A DNA stretch of 64,000 nucleotides from Henricia sp. BOLD:AAB3569. Taxonomy: Eukaryota; Echinodermata; Asteroidea; Spinulosida; Echinasteridae. Location: assembly GCA_037783545.1 (NCBI GenBank), contig JBBELK010000450.1, forward strand, positions 62,001 through 126,000, read 5' to 3'. Position numbers and translations under genes: made by a program. The notes under the pieces were generated by a model that was not told the DNA's origin, did no database searches, and saw nothing but the letters and a program-made list of their open reading frames with translations. Shown here one piece after another: positions 55,346 to 64,000 of this stretch (its first letter is position 1; each line of letters opens with the position of its first letter).

Positions 55346-56240
55346 TATTTTGACGGCGTGCCGAAAAGAATTCAGGGAGGCAAGTATAGGCAACACCTAT
55401 AGGTGCTATGAATGTTGTCGGTCCTATAGTAGGTAAAAACAATGAAAGTCAGCTAGCCCAGTTCCTTTAAATGGCGCCAAAGCCCCCAGCGACATGATTT
55501 GCACTATTTTGCAGTGTCCCACGATTGTTATCAACCAATCCATTTGCAACTATCCAATGCAATGATTCCACCCGAGATAATACTTTTTATAAGAAAAAGA
55601 TAATTGGAGATGAATTTATATAAATGTGTGTTCACACACATATTTTTACAAGAGCGCTCTCATGCAGTCCCCTAGCTGACTACGGCTCTGTTTTCCGTGC
55701 AGTATACCCACGGAAACGGCCTAGGACGACGGATTTGCACAATTTCTTTAATATCATGTATTTTCATATTAATTTTGTATTTGTTTTCCCTTTTTCAGTT
55801 TTTAAAGAATTATGATTTGGATACAGTGTGCCAGCCTTTATTTTATTTACACGTATTGCAATTTTTAATTATATTTTGAATAACTGCTTAATTTTGTAAA
55901 TATTTCTATTAAATTTATTTATCCTTAAATGTATTATGCAATTAGTTTGGAGAGCCCCTCGACAGAAACTTGTTTCTTTTGGGTAATCCTGCGGGAGAGC
56001 TATTTGGGTATTGTTTTCTGTTATGTTTTCTGCATGCTCAATGTTTATTTGTAATTGTTTTATCTGTATAATTCAGTGATTTGTATATCCCTGAAAATGA
56101 AATAAATGTAAATGTTTTTTATTATACACATCCTTATTCACGCGTAGAGATAAATGCAATTTTTAAACAGTTTTTCAACGGTATACGGCCAAAAAGAAAA
56201 ATTCTCTGTCTCTGCATGGTCAGACCAAAGTTCCGGATTT
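55346..56240. other. Non-coding stretch
   Basis: I see no gene. ATGTGTGTTCACACACAT near 55625 is a short palindrome. AATAAATG near 56100 with the upstream AT-rich sequence could be a transcript or retroelement end, but nothing supports a coding exon. Confidence 0.35.
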
Positions 56241-56256
56241 GATGCGGCGACGCGGT

Positions 56257-56390
56257 TTTTTTGGGGAGGGGTGTGGGGGGAGGGGTGTGGGGGGGGGGGG
56301 GGGGGGGGTTGTGTGTGGGGGGGGGGGGGGGGTTGTGTGTGGGGGGAGGGGGGTGGGGGCGGGTGCGGGGTGGGGAGGAGGTGGCGTTCC
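56257..56390 (+). repeat. G-rich tract, quadruplex-prone
   Basis: Several runs of 4 to about 20 Gs, separated by T, GTGT or A, fill about 130 bases on the plus strand. The two longest lie at about 56287-56308 and 56317-56332. The exact lengths are unreliable. Confidence 0.85.
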
Positions 56391-56772
56391 CTCCCTCTTC
56401 CCCAAGCTTGGATTGTACAGACTAGGTGTTTTTACTATTTTGCTTTTTAGTAAACGTACAGAACCGTCACATGACACAACACCTAACCATGGCCTAACGG
56501 CCGGTCTGAGAGTTTTCACTCCACAAACAAAGGGGACGGAACTGGCATATTTCAGTGTTCAGCTCAGCTCAGATAGACACGCTCTAATTAGTAATTCACA
56601 ATCACAATTTCTTCATTGTCCTTGTTGTGTCGCGTGAGCAAGTTTGATCAAGGGACTGTAGTCGACCAGAGAACGAACATACAATGTATTATTTTTTAAG
56701 AGATCACTAATTGGAGACGAGGACCAACACAGACGTACGGGTTGGCATTAAAATCACAAATTTTACATTATA

Positions 56773-57068
56773 ACTAGTCTTTCGGCACGACTGCCTTTTG
56801 GCGCGCGATACATGACGTACATAGACTATTCACCATTGGCCGCGCCAGACGGCGCACCTGAAATACAGTCCAAAAGACAGTCTTTACTATTCCGTATAAA
56901 TCGCTCGCAAAATACCGAGCGAATTCCTGGCATACCTTTTTTCGACACGGTGAAATGCGTGACGTCATCTAATTTCCATAATTCACTGCAGCTCTAGCTG
57001 TGTCGGTCTGGTACCCAGATTACATACACACTGGACCGACAGTGCATGTCGCTGCGTTGCTAGCACTT
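56773..57068. repeat. Right arm (block 2) of the inverted duplication
   Basis: Inverted copy of 46003-46293, including CGAATTCCTGGCATACC and GGTACCAGACCGACAC-type sequence on the opposite strand. Confidence 0.75.
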
Positions 57069-57522
57069 AAAGGAGAAGGGTACCCAAGAAACAACGGACC
57101 TAATTAAGCTTGTGCTCAAGAAGTACAACTCGTAAATTATTTTAATGCAAAGAAAAAGAGATATTACCTACTGAAAAGCGCACAAGAACTTCACAAAGGA
57201 TCGAAATTTTAGCAATGCGTCGCACTATGGGCGCCGCCATTTTGTCCTAATACTGGTCAACGGATGCGTTTTTGCGGACAACGTTTTCGTGTATTGCCAT
57301 AGAAATGCACGAAGGACTTGTACGCGAAAACGTCATTCTTTGCCCAATAGTGGGACAAAATGGCGGCGCCCATAGCGCGACGCATCGCTAAATATTCGAT
57401 TCTTTGTGAAGTTCTTGTGCGCTTTTCTGTAGGTAATATTTATTTTTCCTTGCATTAAAATTATTCACGAGTTATACTTCTGGAGCACAAGGTCTTTTGT
57501 TTCTTGGGTACCCTTCTCCTTA
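57068..57522. mobile_element. Foldback element with about 200-bp arms
   Basis: TTAAAGGAGAAGGGTACCCA and its complement form the ends, and the arms also share AGCGCACAAGAACTTCACAA and GGCGCCGCCATTTTGTCC in opposite orientation. It interrupts the inverted duplication: the other arm has no insertion at the matching point (46003). Confidence 0.82.
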
Positions 57523-57545
57523 AAAACCCTAAATTCCTTTAAAAT

Positions 57546-57582
57546 AACCAACCCTAAACCCTAACCCTGAACCCTAACCTAT
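57546..57582. repeat. Short interstitial telomere-like repeat
   Basis: Four to five CCCTAA-like units (ACCCTAAACCCTAACCCTGAACCCTAACC, split: ACCCTAAACCCTAACCC and TGAACCCTAACC) match the animal telomere repeat with one error. Confidence 0.75.
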
Positions 57583-57662
57583 TATATAGTCTCCTCTCAA
57601 GACGCTAAAAAGGTACAAACCCCATTGTTCTCCCCTCGCAGTGGTGTAAACAAAAATTACGC

Positions 57663-57753
57663 CGCCCGGCGCGGCCTGCAGTGTTGCTCGCTAAACTTGA
57701 GTAACTCAGTACGATACGGTCGGGTTGGTTAGACCCGTGAACGGGTCTACATT
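57663..57753. repeat. Right arm (block 1) of the inverted duplication
   Basis: Inverted copy of 45384-45470, with GTTGCTCGCTAAACTTGAG and GGTCGGGTTGGTTAGACCCG. Confidence 0.75.
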
Positions 57754-59225
57754 CGGGTGTGACGATCGGGCAGCCAGTGAAGACGAAGCATTTCGTTCTA
57801 AATTGGGAATCGAAAAGTTCAAAGGCCATCAAAGACTGCGCCGCATTTAGAGATTTTCTTACGACATTTTCTGCATGCTGGTCACGATTTTTTTCATCGC
57901 TTTACGCATGCAAGGAGAAAGAAAACGACTGGGAAATTGTTTTTTTCCCTCTATATACTATGGCATGCTGTTCATATTTTCGGCTTCGGTTAAAAAAAGT
58001 GCAAAACGATTTCAGAGAAGTTGTCTACTACTATTTTTCCCTAAAATTACTTGCAAGCATCAGTAATTTCAGATATTATAGAAAAAACCCGACATTTAGG
58101 AGTGAATCTGAGTGAAGAACTACCCCTTCCTTAAAAACTACTAATTTCACTCAGTATCACATGCTTTGTACACAATGTTTGAAGTAATAAATTGTTGGGC
58201 AGATTCAAAAAAAATTCAAAATGCCCTTATTAAATATTTGTAAATTTCATGTTGAAAGGCCTACCGAGGAGTCTCTCAATGCCACATGGTTTTATACTAC
58301 TGTACATTTTCTTCAGCCTATTTGAAACAACACTTTTTTTCTGATTCTTCGTGCATGTTTTTGTTTTTACAACAATCAGAAAATTAATTTGAGCAACTTG
58401 CTTGCATAAGCCTCCGAAAATATACTGAAATAACGTTTAATGGAAAACATTTAAATTTGATGTTTATTAGTTTAAAATTTCACCCGGCCTTTTCAGTGCT
58501 TTGAGGAGAATGTTTTACGAATTTTAGGGAACAACAGCAAACTATATACCTTGTAGATAGGTTAGAAGCCCTTAAAGAATATTTGCACAATGTTCGTCAA
58601 CATTGTCTGATTTATTAGTCAATATTTGACTTGTGCAGAAATAATTTGAATTTTTAGGTTGAATTCCATATCCGACCACTATAAACGTATTTATTTTGTA
58701 TTAAATGAAAAATAAACAATGCATGTTAGAATAAGTTTGATGATAAAAATGAGAAATACAATTATGACATGTCTGATGTTGGGCCCTTAGCCTGGATTTC
58801 CATTGTTATAAAACCATGTAAAATGTTAGTTTGGTTGTAAAAAATATGGTGAAAAACTAAGAGAGAAATTTTCATGATTTTTATTTTGTTTGTTGTCCAA
58901 CATTGCCCAATGTTTTGGCCATGGCATTGGGTCTTAATCTACACGGACAGGCGCCCCAGGGACAGGAAGTCACCGGGCTGGGCTAGGCGCGCACTCGTGT
59001 GATTATCACATGCACCGTACCGAGAAATGCCGCTTCTTGGCAGGCCATGCACCACGGTCACTGCACTTTTATAGCTCCATGGTCTAAAAGTACGAAAACG
59101 GCCCGATATCATTTTCGCGCGGCACGGTGAATCACAGTGCACACGTACAAATGTACACGGCAAGTTACCATCCGGCAAGTGACCTATTTATGGAGGCACC
59201 GCTTTCTTTTCTACGCAGGCGCCCA
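57754..59225. other. AT-rich non-coding stretch
   Basis: No gene or repeat that I can support. The reading frames near 57759-58115 lack any domain and lie in AT-rich sequence. Confidence 0.4.
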
Positions 59226-59840
59226 TAAGGCATAACAAAATGTTATGTTGGCGTAACCCGACCGACCCTAAAAATACGGCCGACCCTGGATATTTTTATT
59301 TTTTTCAAGGGAAGAAATTTAATGATTAAAATCTATATAAATGAGTTATAAATACGTTCGAAACCATTTCTGACCGTTTCTCATTGTTGTATATATTGAC
59401 TTGTCTGACGCTGGCGCGCGTGGAACTTTGGAGTGCACATCATTGTTGCACCAACGATCGAACATGCAGCAGAAGATTGCGCAGGCTCTACAACAATGTA
59501 CATGTACATGTACAGGTGTGATATCGATACGGAGATAGATGCACCAAGTATACATTGTACATGTATAGTCGCGTCCCCGACTCCCACTCAGAGAGCAGCC
59601 TCACGCTCGCTGAACCGAAAGAGCTCTACATGAAAAATATGGTAGCCTCGTCCTAGACTGTTGCACGGCGCGGACAGCTACATACAATATTTAAAATATT
59701 TGGCTATTTATTTTGTGTTTAAAAAATACTTTGTTACAATATAAATTATTTTAATTATTTATTCAGCATTTTACACAATAAAAACTGATATATATACATT
59801 CTAAAAATTGTAAACTATTTTGTGACCCCGGCGACCCGGC

Positions 59841-60118
59841 CGCGATATTTTTTTCCGTACCACATATTCGCTATGGGGCTTCATCGAGGCGTTTGGTAGT
59901 CTAGTGGTTAAGACGTATCAATCGAGAGATTGCAGGTTCGAATCTCCTTTGAGTCGCATAAATTTTTTTCACTATTAATTGAGGAAAGAGTGTGGTATGG
60001 TGTGGGGTTATGTTGAGGTAGTTAATCGACAAAACACATCGGTATGCAACATATGCATGGGGGTTAAACCAATCAGAAGCAATGTTCGCTAAACTGCGGT
60101 ACGGAAAAAAATATCGCG
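59841..60118 (+). mobile_element. TIR element carrying a tRNA-like sequence (copy 1)
   Basis: CGCGATATTTTTTTCCGTAC at the left is inverted at the right. Inside lies a tRNA-like segment with intact A-box- and B-box-like motifs. The second copy is at 61991-62367. Confidence 0.75.
59888..59959 (+). ncRNA. tRNA-like segment with pol III A and B boxes
   Basis: TAGTCTAGTGG (A box) and GGTTCGAATCTC (B box) are spaced about as in a tRNA gene. Acceptor- and T-stem pairing look poor, so this is probably a tRNA-derived promoter rather than a functional tRNA. Confidence 0.5.
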
Positions 60119-60586
60119 ACCCGGCCCCGTGTTTTACACAGTCGCATCAACATGGCGCCCGGTTCCAAAGCGTACAGTGTTTCCATCAAGGGAAAATGTG
60201 GATCTGCGCCCATGATCTGCGGTCATTTTTGATCGCTTAAAACGGATAAATTTGAGTCAACAGCTTAGGTTAATCGCCCAGAGCTGCGCCGACGATGTCA
60301 AGGTGGGGTACACGGTGCTGAAAATACAATCGTCAAAGGAAGAAGCGGGTCCATACAAAGATATTGATGTTGGAAAATTACTACCGGCTTAAACAATTAG
60401 AAAACATGTCATTTTCGTTGCTGGGAAAAAAAGAAGAAAAAATTCCCTACCTATACCTACCCTATTTTTGGGGGCCCGTTACGCCAACATAACATTTTTT
60501 TTTGTTTTATGCCTAATTGTTGACCTTGCTTTTTAATTATTCATGTGCTTCCATAAAGGTTATCGAACATTTTCTTACGGAGTAAT

Positions 60587-60855
60587 CTAGACTGGTTCCC
60601 GCTCCACATAGTTCACATTCAACGACTGAATATGAGGACCGGCTACTGTCGTGTTTAAAATAGCACTTTAAGCATTACGCTTAATTTTTAAAGCGATATG
60701 GCATGAGTGTACAACAATTTGAAAGGGGTTATTCCATATTTGACCAATACAAATTTAATATATTAACCTTAAAATATTAAATATGCCCATTTTAATATAC
60801 ATGCATGATGTAGGCTATAGCATCAAAAAGAAAATTTAAACCTTGTCTGCATCAC
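60587..60855 (+). repeat. Tandem segmental duplication, copy 1
   Basis: GACTGGTTCCCGCTCCACAT to CAAACCTTGTCTGCATCAC-like sequence recurs in the same orientation at 61398-61693. Confidence 0.78.
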
Positions 60856-60858
60856 CCA

Positions 60859-61267
60859 CATCCTGAGATATCAGGGAATTTCCACTCTGCAAAGCGACGT
60901 AACAATACCCTGAGGAAACACACGCAAATCTGTGGAGTGAGCCGGCTGTTGTCTTGAGCCAACTCACGCCCGAGTCATTTTGATGTAATTTAATCAATTC
61001 GGTCATGTTATGCCGAAAAGAAACAATTTCTATACTTTCCAGAAATTGTATTGGGTTCCGTTCCTTATGACTGTCCCATTCCTACCAAACTTTCAAACGA
61101 CGATCTTAATTTACTCCACAGTTTTTCAAATTAATAACATCGATGCATGCTGACGAATGTAATGGAACGGATTCCCCAGTATGCTTTAAATAGCAGCCAA
61201 TCGCCGACGCGGACAACAGCCAGCATTACTGAGTACATGTATCACATGCATGCACGGTGTTTACAAT
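60859..61267 (+). repeat. Dispersed repeat of about 405 bp (copy 2)
   Basis: Same unit as 12156-12559, here between the two copies of the segmental duplication. Confidence 0.72.
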
Positions 61268-61397
61268 CATGTAGCCTTGTCCAAGGGCTATGATATTGTG
61301 TGAATCCGTGAAGAATTTGCATGTATGCTATGCAGCGAAAGTGCGCCATCGCGCGGTGAATTTGTAGCCAGCTGCAAAATAGTCTGGTTACCAAAAT

Positions 61398-61693
61398 ATC
61401 TAGACTGGTTCCCGCTAGCTCCACATAATCCACATACAACGACTGAATATGAGGACCGGCTACTGTCGTGTTTAAAATAGCACTTTAAGCATTACGTCAT
61501 GCATTTATTTTTAGGAGCACATAACCGTTAATTTTCAAAGCGCGCTGCGCGCTATATGGCATTAGTGTACAACCATTTGAAAGGGGTTATTCCTTATTTG
61601 ACCAATATAAATTTAATATATTAACCTTAAAATATTAAATATGCCCATTTTAGGCTAGCATCAAAAAGAAAATTCAAACCTTGTCTGCATCAC
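61398..61693 (+). repeat. Tandem segmental duplication, copy 2
   Basis: Second copy of 60587-60855 with an extra stretch (TTTATTTTTAGGAGCACATA and GCGCGCTGCGCGC) in the middle. Confidence 0.78.
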
Positions 61694-61990
61694 TCAGTGA
61701 GCTCCTACGGTTACCGTAACTATAGCCACTGCGTAGTTTTAAATCCATGGCATCACCATAAATACACACGCATCGGCACGCGTACGTGCACGCGACTTCA
61801 ATTCAAATTCTCGATTAAACAATGACGAATTGTACCCGACGATTAACGGTAACGTCCGGACGACCGGACGTGCATTTGGGTAACTTCGGGAACCTTCGGA
61901 AAAAGGAGGAATTCCTCCTGTTTCAAAATGGCGGAATTGGCGGCTGCCGGACCTTAAATTCAGTCTAGTCAAATAATTGTTGGTCCGGGT
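61694..61990. other. Short non-coding stretch
   Basis: No gene is seen. GTCCGGACGACCGGAC near 61855 is a small palindrome. Confidence 0.35.
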
Positions 61991-62367
61991 AGCGATATTT
62001 TTTTTCCGTACCACATATTCGCTATGGGGCTTCATCGAGGCGTTTGATTAGTGCATTGTAAATGGATATTCATATTTTCTATATAGCGCCTTCAAGAGTT
62101 ATTAAATAAAAGGATATAAGGAAGAAAATTTAAGGATTTGTCGAGTCGTTTGGTAGTCTAGTGCTATCAATGGAGAGATGGCAGGATCGAATCTCCTCAG
62201 AGTCGTATTAATTTTTTTTACTATTAATTGAGGAAAGAGTGTGGTATGGTGTGGGGTTATGTTGAAGTAGTTAATCAACGAAACACATCAGTATGCAACA
62301 TATGCATGGGGGTTAAACCAATCAGAAGCAATGTTCGCTAAACAGCGGTACGGAAAAAAATATCGCG
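61991..62367 (+). mobile_element. TIR element carrying a tRNA-like sequence (copy 2)
   Basis: The ends are the same as 59841-60118. About 100 bp of unrelated sequence (about 62045-62140) is inserted before the tRNA-like part, and that part has lost bases between the A and B boxes (TAGTCTAGTGCTATCAATGG, then GGATCGAATCTCC). Confidence 0.72.
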
Positions 62368-62428
62368 TCCGGGTACCAGACTAGGAGTAATCAAGACCGA
62401 GTTTTCGAGTTCACGTTGCGAGTGTAGG

Positions 62429-62444
62429 TACGCCCTCTGGCGGC
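62429..62444 (-). promoter_or_regulatory. CTCF-like motif
   Basis: On the minus strand the sequence reads CCGCCAGAGGGCGTAC, a good match to the animal CTCF core. It lies about 300 bases upstream of the candidate first exon. Binding is inferred from sequence only. Confidence 0.4.
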
Positions 62445-62737
62445 TAAAATGAACAATGTGGGGATCGCGAACTCTTAGAGTAAATTCGGTCTTGCATCAA
62501 GACTACATTACAACGTGCGTGGTTGTACGTTATATTTAAGCTACATACACCCTTTTAAGCACACGTATTGTACACACAATTTGTACGACACGGCCGCCGC
62601 AATCGACAATGACAGCTTGCTCGGTAATGTGGAAAAGCATTATAAATTAAGCCCGTGAACAGGGCGTCGTATATCAGAATGACATTGGGATACCGGAAAT
62701 ACTGTAGTATTTTCTTTTGGGTCATATCAGTTGGAAT

Positions 62738-62897
62738 ATGATGGCATCGTTTGTTTCAACAAGTGCAATTCTCAGCCATTTGTTGTTGTGCCTTTTCACG
62801 TGTGCTCTCGGCATGCTCGGCATCGCTTTCGCAATTGCGGAATCGTCAACGTCAAGATCGGAGGCAAACGCTGTACTGCGTTCTGCTGTGTTTTCAG
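62738..62897 (+). CDS. Candidate first coding exon with signal peptide
   Basis: ATG at 62738 (and again at 62741) opens MMASFVSTSAILSHLLLCLF followed by TCALGMLGIAFAIA, a hydrophobic stretch like a signal peptide or membrane anchor, then the polar ESSTSRSEANAVLRSAVFS, ending at a strong donor TTTTCAG|GTAGGA (phase 1). The family is not recognised. The next exon would lie beyond the window or has been missed. A chance open frame in front of a MITE (62990) is the alternative. Confidence 0.35.
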
Positions 62898-62989
62898 GTA
62901 GGAATACACTACACAATACAGCAACTTTTCATTATTAAAAACACACAATTAAATTTGCAAAAAATGTTCGACTGTCACTATGGCGGAAA

Positions 62990-63202
62990 GAATAAACCCT
63001 TTCACGGTTATCGATGCCATGTTGTTCACACGGGGCAGTTCGAACATGCATTGCTGTGTGCGTGTGCGGATCGCATACAAATGCATTGTTAGGTCACTGT
63101 GCATTAGCTACGATCCGCGCAGACATGGCAGACACACGGCAACGCGTGTTCGAACTGCCCCGTGAACAAGATGGCGTCGATAACCGTGAAAGGGTTTATT
63201 GA
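62990..63202. mobile_element. Hairpin MITE, AATAAACCCTTTCACGGTTA termini
   Basis: The end and its complement at 63183-63202 pair, as do CGGGGCAGTTCGAAC/GTTCGAACTGCCCCG and GCGGATCGCA/CGATCCGC. Non-coding. Confidence 0.82.
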
Positions 63203-63511
63203 GTAGGCCTAGTTGATCATAGCCTAGGCCAGGGGGACGTAACTTTATGGGAAGTTCTGTGACCTAGACCCGAGCGGGGTGAAAACAAATGCCCGCTTGC
63301 ATGTTGCTCTATCATGTCTACTTTTAGAAGGCTAAAAGTGTTGTTTTGGACGTTTATATTGGGACGTTATCATTTTCTGTATAACACTTTTAGCCCCTTA
63401 ACATTTTAACCCCCTTCGTCGTGTGGACCATTCTTACACGCCCTCAAGAGGCCAAATACTCAAGGCCAAATTCTTACCGTAAATTCCAAATCAGACATTT
63501 AAAAGCACACC
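63203..63511. other. Non-coding stretch
   Basis: No gene seen. CCTCAAGAGGCC and small inverted motifs are present, nothing supportable. Confidence 0.35.
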
Positions 63512-64000
63512 ATGAAGGTCCTTGTAATCTCAAGACTTCTGTACCCTTGTCGTTCATTGTCCATGATGACTTAAACATCAAAAAAGGATAAAAGGCAGCA
63601 AAATCTGGAGTAAAATCGAAAATTTTCAGCAAGCGTGGTACACAGACTTCATGCTAGGCCACGTCAAAAGGAAAGTAGTACCACCAACGCGGATGGATTT
63701 TGTTTAGCCTAGACTGGCCCCCTGTCCACATATTTACTTCCCCACGCATTGTATATGAGCGAGAGCAGCGTAGCGCACATAGACAGGGGGCCAGTCTAGG
63801 CTAAACAAAATCTATCCGCGTTGGTGGGACTACTTTCCTTTTGACGCGATATTAGTAGCGAAATCAACATGGGCAAGTCTCCCGTCTGTCCAGATTTGTC
63901 GATTTTACTCCAGATTTTGCTGCCTTTTATCCTTTTTTGATGTTTGAGTCATCATGGACAATGAACGACAAGGGTACAGAAGTCTTGAGATTACAAGGAC
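63512..64000. mobile_element. Large palindromic foldback, cut by the window end
   Basis: GAAGGTCCTTGTAATCTCAA at the left is inverted at the very end of the window; arms of about 220 bp stay paired through GATAAAAGGCAGCAAAATCT and TTTTGTTTAGCCTAGACTGG to a centre near 63745. The right terminus lies at or just beyond base 64000. Confidence 0.82.

Larger units (their letters stand above)
59226..60515. mobile_element. 1.29-kb TIR element, TAAGGCATAACAAAATGTTA termini
   Basis: The left end continues ATGTTGGCGTAAC; the right end is its complement with a longer T-run. CGACCCTAAAAATA/TATTTTTGGG-like blocks follow on both sides. It is interrupted by the tRNA-like element at 59841-60118. Confidence 0.72.

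Noticed and set aside
59888-59959. Functional tRNA gene
   Set aside because: A and B boxes are good but stem pairing is poor and the segment is embedded in a repeated TIR element, so I call it tRNA-like only.

Overview
The window is eukaryotic nuclear DNA, most likely from a marine invertebrate deuterostome (echinoderm, hemichordate or cephalochordate; I cannot decide which). The reasons are short exons in long repeat-filled introns, animal-specific genes (ASIC/DEG-ENaC and SRA1), tRNA-derived SINEs with ATT tails, Penelope-like repeats, and very many small inverted-repeat (MITE or foldback) elements of several families.

Two genes can be reconstructed exon by exon with matching splice phases. 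The first is a plus-strand acid-sensing ion channel-like gene (ASIC family), 9 coding exons from 7336 to 41700, 480 aa, with both membrane helices, the HG gating motif, all extracellular cysteines of the family and the GAS selectivity filter. Intron 2 is 20.1 kb and intron 7 has a non-canonical GC donor. The second is a minus-strand SRA1 (steroid receptor RNA activator protein) gene, 6 coding exons from 54467 down to 49751, 234 aa. Past its stop lies an open, internally duplicated tail that a 2-bp deletion separates from the gene. A weak candidate for a third gene is a signal-peptide-like first exon at 62738-62897.

The dominant feature is a repeat system. A 17.0-kb array (13521-30496) fills most of ASIC intron 2 and a 3.1-kb relative (42166-45242) lies just past the ASIC stop. 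Both start with a CTAGA-plus-hairpin head and end in GGCTGTTCC/GGAACAGCC hairpins on poly-A linkers. Inside are nested periods of about 130, 414 and 1439 bp. A paralogous unfilled site at 46412-46640 shows that the 3.1-kb array inserted as one unit, so this looks like a mobile tandem array. Each unit carries perfect or near-perfect matches to DR1 nuclear-receptor sites, CRE sites, an inverted pair of ETS sites and a CTCF-like core. I regard this as the most interesting system in the window.

Layout: 1-7.3 kb, non-coding with MITEs; 7.3-12.2 kb, ASIC exons 1-2 with a frameshifted Tc1/mariner element and a long inverted repeat around exon 2; 12.2-13.5 kb, repeats; 13.5-30.5 kb, large array; 30.5-33.7 kb, ASIC exons 3-7; 33.7-40.5 kb, intron 7 with two TIR-bounded elements; 40.5-41.7 kb, ASIC exons 8-9 and SINEs; 42.2-45.2 kb, second array; 45.3-49.3 kb, MITEs and one arm of an inverted duplication; 49.3-54.5 kb, SRA1; 54.5-64 kb, Penelope-like remnant, G-rich tract, foldbacks, tRNA-like TIR elements, a candidate first exon and a large palindrome running off the window end.
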